A stretch of 64,000 bases of DNA from Amycolatopsis thermoflava N1165 (GCF_000473265.1 NZ_KI421511.1:8613911-8677910), one strand, 5' to 3'. Shown: positions 41,215-50,018, numbered from the stretch's first letter. Notes: generated from the letters alone by a model not told the origin. Numbers and translations: made by a program.

Positions 41215-42236
41215 AAGCGGTGCGGCTGCACGCCTACCACCAGCAGCCGGTGATCGAGGACGTTCCGGAGCCGCAGGCCAAGGAGCCCTTCGACGTCGTG
41301 GTGAAGATCGGTGGCGCGGGCGTGTGCCGGACCGATCTGCACATCATCGAGGAGCAGTGGGCGGAGAAGTCCGGTGTCACGCTGCCCTACACGATCGGGC
41401 ACGAGAACGCGGGCTGGGTGCACGAGATCGGGCCGGGCGTGACCAACGTGGCGGTCGGCGACACGGTGATCCTGCACCCGACGCCGACCTGCGGGCTGTG
41501 CCACGCCTGCCGCGCGGGCAACGACATGCACTGCGAGAACTCGGTCTTCCCCGGCATCGACTCCGACGGCGGGATGGCCGAGTACCTGCTCACCTCCGCC
41601 CGTGCGTGCATCAAGCTCGACCCCAGCACGCAGCCCGCGGACGTCGCGGCGCTCGCGGACGCCGGCATAACCGCCTACCACGCGGTGCGCAAGGCGGTGC
41701 CGCAGCTGTACCCGGGCACGGTGTGCGTCGTCAACGGCGCCGGCGGGCTGGGGCACATCGGCATCCAGTCGCTGCGCGCGCTGACCGCGGCCACCGTGGT
41801 GGTCGTCGACCGCAACGCCGAAGCGCTCGAGCTCGCGGCCGAGCTCGGCGCGGACCACACGGTGCAGGCCGACGGCAAGCAGGTCGACGCGGTGCTGGAC
41901 CTGACCGGCGGCAACGGCGCCGAGGTCGTGCTCGACTTCGTCGCCGAGCAGGGCGCCCAGCAGGACGCCTTCGCGATGACCCGGCGCAACGGCTCGCACT
42001 TCGTCATCGGCTACGGCAGCAACATCGACATCCCGACGATCGACATCATCTCCACCGAGCGCAACGTGATCGGCAACCTGGTCGGCACCTACAACGACCT
42101 GGTGGAGCTGATGGTGCTGGCGCAGGCCGGGAAGGTCACGCTGCACACGAAGAAGTACCCGCTGGACGCGGCACTCGACGCGCTGGCCGATCTGGACGCC
42201 GGCCGCGTGCGGGGCCGGGCGATCCTCACCCCCTGA
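41211..42236 (+). CDS. adh: Zinc-dependent alcohol dehydrogenase of the mim operon
   Basis: 341 residues, medium-chain type. Catalytic zinc ligands C39 and H64-E65 (GVCRTDLHI, GHENAG), structural zinc cysteines C94, C97, C100 and C108, Rossmann motif NGAGGLGHIG and D after VVVVD for NAD binding. It should oxidise the alcohol made by the monooxygenase (for propane, 2-propanol to acetone or 1-propanol to propanal). ATG overlaps the DUF59 stop (ATGA). Confidence 0.93.
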   Translation: MKAVRLHAYHQQPVIEDVPEPQAKEPFDVVVKIGGAGVCRTDLHIIEEQWAEKSGVTLPYTIGHENAGWVHEIGPGVTNVAVGDTVILHPTPTCGLCHACRAGNDMHCENSVFPGIDSDGGMAEYLLTSARACIKLDPSTQPADVAALADAGITAYHAVRKAVPQLYPGTVCVVNGAGGLGHIGIQSLRALTAATVVVVDRNAEALELAAELGADHTVQADGKQVDAVLDLTGGNGAEVVLDFVAEQGAQQDAFAMTRRNGSHFVIGYGSNIDIPTIDIISTERNVIGNLVGTYNDLVELMVLAQAGKVTLHTKKYPLDAALDALADLDAGRVRGRAILTP

Positions 42237-42264
42237 CCACTCGCAGCGGAGGAGTGACGAAACG

Positions 42265-43956
42265 ATGGCGAAGGAACTGCGGTTCGGCGCGGACGCCCGG
42301 GACCTGCTGCTGTCCGGTGTGGACAAGCTGGCCGAGGCGGTGAAGTCGACGCTGGGCCCCAAGGGGCGCAACGTGATCATCGAGAAGATCACCGGTTCGC
42401 CGGTGGTCACCAACGACGGCGTCACCATCGCCCGGGAGATCCACCTGAAGAACCAGTTCGAGAACATGGGCGCGCAGCTGGTCAAGGAAGCCGCGATCAA
42501 GACCAACGACGTGGTCGGCGACGGGACCACCACGGCGACGGTGCTCGCCCAGGCCATCGTGCGGGAGGGCATGGCGGCGATCGCGCGCGGCGGCAACCCG
42601 GTGCTGGTCAAGCGCGGCATCGACCACGCCGTCGGCCGTCTCGTCGAGCACCTGGAGAAGGTCGCGCACCCGGTGGTCACCGAGCACGACTACGCCCGGG
42701 TCGCGGCCATCTCGGCCAACGACGACGACGCGGTCGGCGCGGTCATCGCGAAGGCGCTGCACACCGTCGGCGACACCGGCGTGGTCACCGTCGAGGAGGC
42801 CCCGCGGATCGGGATGACCGTCGACTTCGTGGAGGGGTTCGAGTTCGACAACGGCTACCTCTCGCCGTACCTGGTCACCGACCCCGGGCGGCTGGAGGCG
42901 GTGCTCGACGAGCCCTACATCCTCATGTGCAGCGAGAAGATCACCAAGGTGCAGCAGCTGATGCCGTTGCTGGACAAGGTGATGCGCGCGCCGCGGCCCC
43001 TGGTGGTGATCGCCGAGACGGTCGAGGGCACCGCGCTGAGCATGCTCGTGCACAACCACGTCAACGGCACCTTCCAGGCGTGCGCGATCCGGGCGCCCGG
43101 CTTCGGCGACCGGCGGCTGCACAAGCTGGAGGACCTCGCCGCGGTCGTCGGGGGCGCGGTGCTGTCCAGGCAGTCCGGGTTCACGCTGGAGACGATGACG
43201 CTGGAGCACCTCGGGCGGGCCCGGCAGGTGCGGGTGACCGAGAACAAGACCACCATCGTCGGCGGGGCGGGGTCCGCCGACGACGTCGAGTTCCGCGTCA
43301 CCCAGCTGCGGGCGGAGCTGGAGCGCGCCCAGTTCGGGGTGGACGAGGACGTCCTGACCGAACGCATCGGCGCGCTGACCGGGAAGGTCGCGATGATCCA
43401 CGTCGGCGCGGCCACTCCGGCCGAGCTGAAGGAGTTGCAGCACCGGGTCGAGGACGCGTTGTCCGCGACCAGGGCGGCGATGGCGGAGGGCATCGTCGCC
43501 GGTGGCGGGGCGGCGTTGCTGCACGCCGAGAAGGTGCTGGCCGACACCGGCCTGGCCGGTGACTACGCCACCGGGGCGGAGATCGTGCGGCGGGCGCTGG
43601 CCGAACCGGCGCGGCTGATCGCGGCCAACGCCGGCTACCCGGCCGACGAGGTGGTGGCGCGCACGCGCGACCTCGGCCAGGACGAGGGTTTCGACGCGTT
43701 GCTCGACCGCTACGGCAACATGATCGAGATGGGGATCATCGATCCCCTGCGGGTGTGCCGCTCGGCGCTGCAGAACGGCGCCTCGGTGGCCGGGCTGCTG
43801 CTCACGACCAACTCGCTGGTCGCCGAGGAGCAGACCCCGTGGGGCGGCAGCCCCGCGCTGATGACCGAGTTCGGTCCGCTGGACGAGGGGCTGCACCAGC
43901 CCTCGCCCGATTCCTCTACGCCGCAGTCGCTCGGGATGGGCCCGTCGGTGGGTTGA
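42265..43956 (+). CDS. groEL: Dedicated GroEL-like chaperonin of the monooxygenase cluster
   Basis: 563 residues, full-length chaperonin. ATP site motifs KSTLGPKGRNVIIEK, NDGVTIAREI, GDGTTTATVLAQAI and EGIVAGGGAALL are intact. The C-terminus (DSSTPQSLGMGPSVG) lacks the GGM repeat tail of housekeeping GroEL. No GroES gene follows and no CIRCE element precedes it. In mycobacterial mim clusters the homologous chaperonin is needed for productive folding of the hydroxylase large subunit; the same role is inferred here. Confidence 0.95.
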   Translation: MAKELRFGADARDLLLSGVDKLAEAVKSTLGPKGRNVIIEKITGSPVVTNDGVTIAREIHLKNQFENMGAQLVKEAAIKTNDVVGDGTTTATVLAQAIVREGMAAIARGGNPVLVKRGIDHAVGRLVEHLEKVAHPVVTEHDYARVAAISANDDDAVGAVIAKALHTVGDTGVVTVEEAPRIGMTVDFVEGFEFDNGYLSPYLVTDPGRLEAVLDEPYILMCSEKITKVQQLMPLLDKVMRAPRPLVVIAETVEGTALSMLVHNHVNGTFQACAIRAPGFGDRRLHKLEDLAAVVGGAVLSRQSGFTLETMTLEHLGRARQVRVTENKTTIVGGAGSADDVEFRVTQLRAELERAQFGVDEDVLTERIGALTGKVAMIHVGAATPAELKELQHRVEDALSATRAAMAEGIVAGGGAALLHAEKVLADTGLAGDYATGAEIVRRALAEPARLIAANAGYPADEVVARTRDLGQDEGFDALLDRYGNMIEMGIIDPLRVCRSALQNGASVAGLLLTTNSLVAEEQTPWGGSPALMTEFGPLDEGLHQPSPDSSTPQSLGMGPSVG

Positions 43957-43981
43957 TCCCGTGCCCGTGAGGTGGAACGTC

Positions 43982-44674
43982 ATGTCAGAGACAACGCACA
44001 GCACCAACGTCCATCCGGAATCCGTTCCCCACGTCCAGGACCTGCGGGCGATCGTCGAAGCTCCCGGTCACCCGGCGAGCGTCGTGGTCGGCGCGGGCGG
44101 AGATCCGCTGATCCTGGCCCTGCCGATCTTCGCGGTCGGGTCCCTGGCACTGGGCATCGCGCTGACCGGGGTGATGCTCCCGCTGGCCGCGCTCGGCGCG
44201 GTGGTGCCCATCGTGCTCTTCGCGACCGGCGTCGGGCTGATCATCTCAACGGTGTGGGCGGTGCTGCTGGGGCAGACGATGGTCGCGGGCATCACCGGCA
44301 CGTTCGGCGGGTTCTGGCTGAGCCTGGGCGGGTTGCTGCTCGGCCTGACGCACAACTGGTTCGGGCTGCGGCCCGAGGTGGCGGTCCAGACGCAGGAGAT
44401 GTTCTTCATCTGCTGGGCCTGCCTGTTCGTGTTCCTCCTCGTGCCGTGCCTGCGGTTGCCTGCGGTCTACCCGCTGATCGTCGGGCTCGTGGTGGCCGCG
44501 CTGGCACTGGGCGCGACGGCGCTGCACGTGGGCGACGCGTCCCTGTTCAAGTTCTCCGGGTACGTGGTCCTGGCGTTCGCCGCGCTGGGGTTCTACGCCT
44601 TCGTCAACGTCGGGCTCACCGCGATGGGAGCCCGCAAACCCTTCCCGCCGCTGGGCAGGCCGCTGCTGTCCTGA
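43982..44674 (+). CDS. YaaH/SatP-like (GPR1/FUN34) membrane transporter
   Basis: 230 residues from ATG 43982 (GAGGTGG upstream). A 45-residue soluble start precedes six membrane helices. GDPLILALPIFAVGSLALGI and GTFGGFWLSLGGLLLGL resemble the family's NPxPLGL and FxxYGxFWLS blocks. Members move acetate or succinate with protons. As last gene of the mim operon it could handle acetate or another end product of propane/acetone oxidation; family assignment is moderate because the NPAPLGL motif is diverged. Confidence 0.65.
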   Translation: MSETTHSTNVHPESVPHVQDLRAIVEAPGHPASVVVGAGGDPLILALPIFAVGSLALGIALTGVMLPLAALGAVVPIVLFATGVGLIISTVWAVLLGQTMVAGITGTFGGFWLSLGGLLLGLTHNWFGLRPEVAVQTQEMFFICWACLFVFLLVPCLRLPAVYPLIVGLVVAALALGATALHVGDASLFKFSGYVVLAFAALGFYAFVNVGLTAMGARKPFPPLGRPLLS

Positions 44675-44688
44675 CGGTGGTCGCGAGC

Positions 44689-44722
44689 GTGCGCCGGGAG
44701 CCGGCCGCGACTCCCGGCACAC
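44689..44722. terminator. Terminator hairpin after the mim operon
   Basis: 12-base arms with one mismatch (GTGCGCCGGGAG and CTCCCGGCACAC) around a 10-base loop, between the stops of the convergent transporter and DUF6510 genes. Confidence 0.75.
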
Positions 44723-44729
44723 GCGCCCA

Positions 44730-44999
44730 TCAGGCTCCGGGCAGCGGCACCCGCAGGCTGGACGTCCCGGTGAGGTCCAGCCACGCCGCGTCCGGGCCGC
44801 GCACCAGCTTCAGCACCACCGCGTCGCAGCCGGCGCAACGGGCCACCAGGCCCGGCGCGTGCCGGTAGACGCGCAGCGACGCGACCGCGTCGACGCGGCC
44901 GCAGGCCACGCAGCGGGTCGTGGCGGCGGTGATGTCCACGGCGAAGATCTCGCCGGCCGGGCCGGCCAGGACGTTGCCGTCTTCGAAGGGCTCGCTCAT
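44730..44999 (-). CDS. DUF6510 zinc-ribbon-like protein
   Basis: 89 residues with two CxxC knuckles (TRCVACGR and ARCAGCDA) about 26 apart, likely one zinc site, and a beta-rich C-terminus (DAAWLDLTGTSSLRVPLPG). Third gene of an operon behind a sulfite-oxidase-like protein and a flavin reductase, the arrangement in which this family is usually seen. Function unknown. Confidence 0.85.
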   Translation of the reverse strand: MSEPFEDGNVLAGPAGEIFAVDITAATTRCVACGRVDAVASLRVYRHAPGLVARCAGCDAVVLKLVRGPDAAWLDLTGTSSLRVPLPGA

Positions 45000-45000
45000 G

Positions 45001-45732
45001 TCAGCTCCCGCTGGGCCCGAAGCGTTCGGTCTTGACGCGCCGCGGATCGTGGCCGAGCGCGACGAGCACGTTGGCCACCGCCTCGACGAACCCGGTGGGC
45101 CCGCAGACGAAGCACTGCGGCGCGAACTCCGCGGGCCAGCCGGCGGTGTTGACGTCGGCCACCCCGATCCGGTGCGGCTCGCCCGGCCAGTCCGCCGGGC
45201 CCTTGCGCGAGTAGACGAACGTGACGTCCAGCCCCGCCTCGGGGCGGCGCAGCTCGCCGGCGTAGTACACGTCCTCCGGGGTGCGCACCGAGTACAGCAG
45301 CTTGAACGGCGCCCTGCTGCCTGCCTGGCGCCGAGCCCGGACCATCGCCATCAGCGGCACGATCCCGGCGCCGCCCGCGACCAGTAGCACCGGATCGGGT
45401 GACGCCGGCCGCCACACGAACCACCCGCCCACCGGGCCGCGCAGCTCGACGCGGTCGCCGGGCGCGAACACCTCGGTCAGGAACGGCGACACCTCGCCAC
45501 CGGGCACCCGCTGCACGGTGATCTCGACGCGCTCGCCGTCGGCCGGCGCGGCGATCGAGTACGTGCGTGTGGTGCTGTAGCCGTCCTCGGCGGTGAGCCG
45601 GACGTCGACGTGCTGCCCGGCCAGGTGCCCCGGCCAGCCGGGCACGTCCAGCACGAGGGTGCGCGCGGTGGGCGTCTCGTCGCGCACCTCGGCGAGCCGT
45701 CCCACCCGCCACGCCAGCTTGCCCTGGACCAC
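45001..45732 (-). CDS. Ferredoxin-NADP reductase-like flavoprotein
   Basis: 243 residues, FAD domain (RTYSIAAPADGERVEI) and NAD domain (VLLVAGGAGIVPLMAM, CFVCGPTGFVEAVANVL), with no [2Fe-2S] domain. Placed one base from both neighbours. Probably the electron partner of the adjacent molybdopterin protein. Confidence 0.9.
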   Translation of the reverse strand: MVQGKLAWRVGRLAEVRDETPTARTLVLDVPGWPGHLAGQHVDVRLTAEDGYSTTRTYSIAAPADGERVEITVQRVPGGEVSPFLTEVFAPGDRVELRGPVGGWFVWRPASPDPVLLVAGGAGIVPLMAMVRARRQAGSRAPFKLLYSVRTPEDVYYAGELRRPEAGLDVTFVYSRKGPADWPGEPHRIGVADVNTAGWPAEFAPQCFVCGPTGFVEAVANVLVALGHDPRRVKTERFGPSGS

Positions 45733-45733
45733 G

Positions 45734-46333
45734 TCAGTCCCCCTGGTAGCGCTGCTCGCGCCACGGGTCGCCGTAGCTGTGGTAGCCCGCGGCCTCCCAG
45801 AACCCCAGGTCGTCGTCCAGCATCAGCCGCAGGCCCTTGACCCACTTCGCCGACTTCCAGAAGTACAGGTGCGGCACCAGCAGCCGGGCCGGGCCGCCGT
45901 GCTCGGCCGGCAGGTCCTCGCCCTCGAACTCGTAGGCGATCCACGCCTGGCCGTCGAGCAGGTCCTCCAGCGGCAGGTTCGTCGTGTACCCGCCGTGGGA
46001 TTCGGCCATCACGTAGTCGGCGGCCGTGTCCACGTCCGCCAGCAGGGTGTCCAGCGAGACGCCGCGCCAGCTGGTGCCGAACTTCGACCACCGCGTCACG
46101 CAGTGGATGTCCACCGTCGGCGTCTCCGACGGCAGCGCCTTGAGGTCCGCCCACGTCCACTCGTGCTTCTGCCCGGTCTCGGTGGTGACCGTGAAGCGCC
46201 AGTTCTCCAGCCGCACCCGGGGCGTCGGCCCGGCGGAGAGGACGGGGAAGTCCTCCACCAGGTACTGCCCCGGCGGCAGCTTCTCGTCCGCCGACCGCGC
46301 CCGGCCCTGGAACCCGGGTGTCACAATCCCCAT
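45734..46333 (-). CDS. Sulfite-oxidase-like molybdopterin oxidoreductase
   Basis: 199 residues, one Oxidored_molyb domain. The molybdenum-ligand cysteine is in DIHCVTRWSKFGTSWRGV near residue 79; FEGEDLPAEHGGPARLLVPHLY and WKSAKWVKGLRL complete the pocket. No Tat or Sec signal, so cytoplasmic, unlike MsrP. First gene of the operon; a KstR-like palindrome lies 42-59 bases upstream. Confidence 0.9.
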   Translation of the reverse strand: MGIVTPGFQGRARSADEKLPPGQYLVEDFPVLSAGPTPRVRLENWRFTVTTETGQKHEWTWADLKALPSETPTVDIHCVTRWSKFGTSWRGVSLDTLLADVDTAADYVMAESHGGYTTNLPLEDLLDGQAWIAYEFEGEDLPAEHGGPARLLVPHLYFWKSAKWVKGLRLMLDDDLGFWEAAGYHSYGDPWREQRYQGD

Positions 46334-46374
46334 CCGCTTCCCCTTCCTCGTCCCGCGAGTCTATGCCGTGCTTT

Positions 46375-46392
46375 ACTAGAACGTGTTCTAGT
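46375..46392. promoter_or_regulatory. Perfect palindrome ACTAGAACGTGTTCTAGT, KstR-like operator
   Basis: Eight-base arms around GT. The core TAGAACGTGTTCTA fits the KstR consensus TNNAACNNGTTNNA of the steroid-catabolism repressor. It lies 22 bases before the LLM oxidoreductase GTG and 42 bases before the divergent sulfite-oxidase-like gene. Confidence 0.75.
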
Positions 46393-46413
46393 CGTCGGGG
46401 ACGGGAGGCTGTC

Positions 46414-47256
46414 GTGCGGTTCGGGGTCGTGTTGTTCACCAGTGACCGCGGGATCACGCCCGCCGCGGCGGCGAAGGCGGCCGAGGACGCCGGGTTCGAC
46501 TCGTTCGCGGTGCCGGAGCACACGCACATCCCGGTCCGGCGGGAGGCGGCGCACCCGGGCACCGGCACCGCCGAGCTGCCCGACGACCGGTACCTGCGCA
46601 CCCTGGACCCGTGGGTCGCCCTCGCCACGGCGGCCTCGGTGACGACGCGGATCACTCTGTCGACCGCGGTCGCGCTGCCCGCCGAGCACGACCCGATCAC
46701 CCTGGCCAAGACGATCGCCTCGCTCGACCACCTGTCCGGCGGCCGGGTCGTGCTCGGCGCCGGGTTCGGGTGGAACGTCGACGAGCTGACCGACCACGGC
46801 GTCCCGGCCGGGCAGCGGCGCGCGGTGGTGCGCGAGTACCTGGAGGCGATGCGGGCGCTGTGGACCGACGAGGAGGCCGCCTACGAGGGCGCGCACGTCC
46901 GGTTCGGCCCGTCCTGGGCGTGGCCGAAACCGGCCGGGGAGGTGCCGGTGGTGATCGGCGCGGGCGGTACCGAGCGGACGTTCGCCTGGATCGCGCGCTC
47001 CGCCGACGGCTGGCTGACCACGCCCCGGGACCACGAGCTGGACGACAAGGTGCGGCTGCTGCGCAAGATCTGGCAGGACGCGGGCCGGGTGGGCGAGCCG
47101 CGGGTGGTCGCGCTCGCCGGGCGGCCCGACGCGGAGGTGCTCGCGCACTGGCGGTCGCTCGGGGTCACCGAGGTGCTGTTCGGGCTGCCGGACCGGGACG
47201 CCGACCAGGTCGCGGCCTACATCGCGAAGCTGGGGGAGCGGCTGCGGCTGGGCTGA
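46414..47256 (+). CDS. LLM-class (F420-type) oxidoreductase
   Basis: 280 residues, GTG 46414 with GGGAGG upstream. Luciferase-like TIM barrel: DAGFDSFAVPEHTHIP, TRITLSTAVALPAEHDPITLAKTIASLDHLSGGRV in pieces, LGAGFGWNVDEL, PVVIGAGGTERTFAWIARSADGW. Probable F420- or FMN-dependent redox enzyme; the KstR-like site suggests a role in sterol or related lipid breakdown. Confidence 0.9.
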   Translation: MRFGVVLFTSDRGITPAAAAKAAEDAGFDSFAVPEHTHIPVRREAAHPGTGTAELPDDRYLRTLDPWVALATAASVTTRITLSTAVALPAEHDPITLAKTIASLDHLSGGRVVLGAGFGWNVDELTDHGVPAGQRRAVVREYLEAMRALWTDEEAAYEGAHVRFGPSWAWPKPAGEVPVVIGAGGTERTFAWIARSADGWLTTPRDHELDDKVRLLRKIWQDAGRVGEPRVVALAGRPDAEVLAHWRSLGVTEVLFGLPDRDADQVAAYIAKLGERLRLG

Positions 47257-47766
47257 TCAGGCGCGGGACCGGTAGGCCCGCATCTTGTGCCGCGCCCCGC
47301 AGATGTCCATGCTGCACCAGACGCTGTTGCCGGCCGGGGAGCGGTCGTAGAACAGCCACCGGCACTCCGGCGCGCGGCACGGCTTCAGCCGCCGCGCGCG
47401 GCCGGTCACCTCGGCGCGGAACAGCACGTCGAGCAGCCGCGCGATGAGGCCGTCGACGCCCTCGCCCGCCGGGGCCAGCGCGGGACCCGGCCAGCGCGGC
47501 CCGGCGACGGTCGAGGCTGCGAAGTCGTTCAGCTCGGCGGCGACGTCCGCGCCGTCCAGGTGGTCGCGCAGCGTCTCGCGGAACCGGACCAGCCGCGCCA
47601 GATCCCGCTCGTCCAGGGTCAGCTCGCCCAGTTGGTGCTCGGCCAGCCAGCCGCGGGCCGACCCGGGCGTGCCGAAGTGGTCCTCGCCGTGGAGGAAGCG
47701 CGCCGAGTTGCCGAACACCTCGAGCGGACGCAGATCGTCCGGCGCGGCGGGGCGCGAGTAGGCCAT
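47257..47766 (-). CDS. CGNR zinc-finger protein (ABATE domain)
   Basis: 169 residues. An N-terminal ABATE domain leads to a CGNR zinc finger with cysteines in CRAPECRWLFYD and WCSMDICGARHKMRAYR; the name motif reads CGAR here. Likely nucleic-acid-binding regulator. TAACCT (47773-47778) six bases before the ATG suggests a leaderless mRNA. Its stop directly abuts the LLM gene stop. Confidence 0.88.
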   Translation of the reverse strand: MAYSRPAAPDDLRPLEVFGNSARFLHGEDHFGTPGSARGWLAEHQLGELTLDERDLARLVRFRETLRDHLDGADVAAELNDFAASTVAGPRWPGPALAPAGEGVDGLIARLLDVLFRAEVTGRARRLKPCRAPECRWLFYDRSPAGNSVWCSMDICGARHKMRAYRSRA

Positions 47767-47779
47767 ACGGGCAGGTTAC

Positions 47780-48145
47780 CTAGCCCGCCAGCCGCCCCAC
47801 CGCCACGAACACGCAGACCGCCAGCACCAGCAGGTTGACCGCGCTCGTGCGGTACTCGCCCAGCTTCGCGTGGCTGATCGCCGCCCCGGTCATCACGACG
47901 GCGAGCCCGATCGCGGCTGCCGGCGTGAGCACGGGCGCGATGCCGGTCGCCCCGGGCAGGACCAGCCCGAGCACCGCGGCCAGCTCCGCGGCGGCGACCG
48001 CCCGGATGACGGGCAGCGGGAAGAACACCACCCCGGTCTGGCCGGTGTCGAGCATCCGCTGCTTCGACTGGGTGGACTTGAGCGATCCGGACACCAGGAA
48101 CAGCGCCGCGAGCAGCCCCTGGCAGATCCACAACACGACGTTCAC
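47780..48145 (-). CDS. DoxX-family membrane protein
   Basis: 121 residues with four membrane helices (LLAALFLVSGSLKST, AVAAAELAAVLGLVLPG, AIGLAVVMTGAAISHAKLG, NLLVLAVCVFVAVG). Motif LFLVSGSLK is typical of DoxX-like proteins, some linked to redox or thiol stress. Specific role unknown. Confidence 0.8.
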   Translation of the reverse strand: MNVVLWICQGLLAALFLVSGSLKSTQSKQRMLDTGQTGVVFFPLPVIRAVAAAELAAVLGLVLPGATGIAPVLTPAAAIGLAVVMTGAAISHAKLGEYRTSAVNLLVLAVCVFVAVGRLAG

Positions 48146-48192
48146 CTGACACGCCTCCTTTCATCTCACCCACCGGACGAGGCCGCCCGGGC

Positions 48193-48198
48193 TAACGT
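48193..48198 (+). promoter_or_regulatory. Candidate -10 box (TAACGT) of the methyltransferase gene
   Basis: Ends six bases before the ATG at 48205, consistent with a leaderless transcript; no ribosome site is visible. Confidence 0.35.
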
Positions 48199-48204
48199 GA
48201 CGGC

Positions 48205-49026
48205 ATGGCCAACGAGGACGAGGCACGCGACTGGAACGGCGACACCGGCCGCTACTGGGCCGACCACGCCGAGCACTACGACGCGATGCTCGCGCACCTG
48301 ACCCCGCACCTCCTCGACGCCGCCCGGATCGAGCCGGGCGAGCGGGTCCTCGACATCGGCTGCGGGTGCGGCACCACCACGCTGCTCGCGGCCGGGCGGG
48401 GCGCGGCCGTCCTCGGCGCGGACCTGTCCGGCCCGATGCTCGCCGTGGCGCGGGAGCGCGCCGCCGGGGTCGACGGGGTGCGGTTCGAGCAGGCTGACGT
48501 GCAGGTCCACGACTTCGGCGCCGGCTCGTTCGACCTCGCGCTCAGCCGGTTCGGGGTGATGTTCTTCGACGACCCGCTCGCCGCCTTCACCAACGTCACG
48601 CGGGCGCTGCGGCCGGGCGGGCGGCTGGCGTTCCTGTGCTGGCAGGACCTGCGCGAGAACGAGCACCGCGTGCTGGCGCTGGACGCGATCGCCCCGCACG
48701 TCGACACCGCCGATGCCGTCCCGCCCGGCCCCGGCCCGTTCTCGTTCGCCCAGCCGGGCTACCTGCGCGAGCTGCTCACCGGCGCGGGGCTGACCGGCAT
48801 CGCCGTGGACGACGTCCGGGCGCCGGTCCGGCTCGGCGCCGATGCCGCGGCGGCGGCCGATTTCCTGCGCCGCGGCGCGATGCTGCGGACGATCTTCGGG
48901 CGCTACCCGGCGGAGACGGTCGAGCGGGCGGTCGCCGCGCTGACCGAGGCGCTCGTCCCGCACGAGACGCCCGACGGTGTGCTGCTCGGCGCGGCCACCT
49001 GGCTGGTCACCGCGCGCCGGCCGTGA
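48205..49026 (+). CDS. SAM-dependent methyltransferase (class I)
   Basis: 273 residues. SAM motif I VLDIGCGCGTTTLLA, the ribose acidic residue in GADLSGPML, motif II in FDLALSRFGVMFFDD and post-II LRPGGRLAFLCWQ. Substrate cannot be told. It shares no operon; the DoxX gene is divergent 59 bases away. Confidence 0.88.
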   Translation: MANEDEARDWNGDTGRYWADHAEHYDAMLAHLTPHLLDAARIEPGERVLDIGCGCGTTTLLAAGRGAAVLGADLSGPMLAVARERAAGVDGVRFEQADVQVHDFGAGSFDLALSRFGVMFFDDPLAAFTNVTRALRPGGRLAFLCWQDLRENEHRVLALDAIAPHVDTADAVPPGPGPFSFAQPGYLRELLTGAGLTGIAVDDVRAPVRLGADAAAAADFLRRGAMLRTIFGRYPAETVERAVAALTEALVPHETPDGVLLGAATWLVTARRP

Positions 49027-49133
49027 CGGCGGAGGAATCCCTTCTGGACACCGCACGCTGACTCCACAGTGGAGGAGTGGGGTTCGTCTCGCGGGCCCGG
49101 AAAACGATTGCTCCTGCGGTAAATTGGGGCAAC

Positions 49134-49910
49134 GTGCCCGCTGATCCGCTGCTCACCCTCGGCCCGTGGCAACTGCTGTTCCTCGTGGTGGCCGGTGTCG
49201 GGGCGGGTCTGACCGGTTCGATCGCCGGGCTCGCCTCGCTGGTGTCCTACCCGGCGCTGCTGGCGATCGGGGTGCCGCCGGTCACCGCGAACGTGACCAA
49301 CACCGTCGCGTTGATGGGCAACACGGTCGGCTCGGCGGCCGGTTCGCGACCCGAGTTGCGCGGGCAGCGCGCCCGGTTGCTGCGGCTGTGCGCGATCACG
49401 GCGGTCGGCGGCGCGGCCGGCAGCGCGTTGCTGCTGCTCACCCCGGAAGGCACGTTCGCCTACATCGTCCCGTTCCTGATCGGCGGCGCGTCGATCCTGC
49501 TGCTGTTCTCCCCGCGGCTGGCCGAACGCGCCGGCCGCGGCGACGGCGGGCTGACCGCGGGCACCGCGACGGGCGCGTTCCTGGTCGCGATCTACGGCGG
49601 CTACTTCGGCGCGGCGGCCGGGGTGATCATGCTCGCGCTGCTGTCCGCCGCCTGGGCGCAGCCGCTGGCCAGGACGAACGCGGCGAAGAACATCGTGACC
49701 GGCGCGGCCAACCTGGTGGCCGCCGTGGTGTTCGCGTTCACCGGCTCGGTGCTCTGGCCCGCGGCGGCGGCCCTGTGCCTCGGTCTGGTCGCCGGCTCCT
49801 TCGTGGGACCCGCGGTGGTCCGCCGCCTGCCCGCGGCCCCGCTCCGGGTCGCGATCGCGCTGGCGGGCATGGGCCTGGCCGTCACGCTGGCCTGGCAGGC
49901 CTGGAGCTAG
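49134..49910 (+). CDS. TauE/SafE-family sulfite/organosulfonate exporter
   Basis: 258 residues from GTG 49134 (GGGG five bases upstream), eight membrane helices in two repeats. Family marks: GLASLVSYPALLAIGVPPVTANVTNTVAL and, in repeat two, GGYFGAAAGVIMLALL and NAAKNIVTGAANLVAAVVFAF (shown here as separate blocks shorter than a repeat). Moves a small sulfur-containing anion or related substrate across the membrane. Confidence 0.87.
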   Translation: MPADPLLTLGPWQLLFLVVAGVGAGLTGSIAGLASLVSYPALLAIGVPPVTANVTNTVALMGNTVGSAAGSRPELRGQRARLLRLCAITAVGGAAGSALLLLTPEGTFAYIVPFLIGGASILLLFSPRLAERAGRGDGGLTAGTATGAFLVAIYGGYFGAAAGVIMLALLSAAWAQPLARTNAAKNIVTGAANLVAAVVFAFTGSVLWPAAAALCLGLVAGSFVGPAVVRRLPAAPLRVAIALAGMGLAVTLAWQAWS

Positions 49911-49929
49911 AAGTGCTACCTTCGCGGGC

Positions 49930-49998
49930 GGTGCCGAGAGGCGCTGCGACGGGCCCGGCCCGCCACGCTCGGCACCGTCTCCCGCAGCAAGGGCGCCT
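49930..49998 (+). ncRNA. S-adenosylhomocysteine (SAH)-type riboswitch aptamer candidate
   Basis: P1 is nine perfect pairs, GGTGCCGAG (49930-49938) with CTCGGCACC (49968-49976). Between them lie the GCGCTGCGAC segment and a small stem CGGGC/GCCCG (49950-49962) followed by CCACGCTCGG. A 3' segment GCGCCT (49993-49998) pairs with AGGCGC (49939-49944), the position of the SAH pseudoknot. The remembered family pattern (GAGGAGCGCUGCGAC ... CCAGGCUCGG ... GGCGCUC) is matched closely, and the pseudoknot is changed on both sides, which looks like covariation. It precedes the MOSC gene RBS by about 10 bases. Confidence 0.6.
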
Positions 49999-50018
49999 TC
50001 TCACCCGAGGAGGCGCAG

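Noticed and set aside
42237..42264. CIRCE or HAIR heat-shock operator before groEL
   Set aside because: The short gap holds only a ribosome site (GGAGG); no inverted repeat of those types is present.
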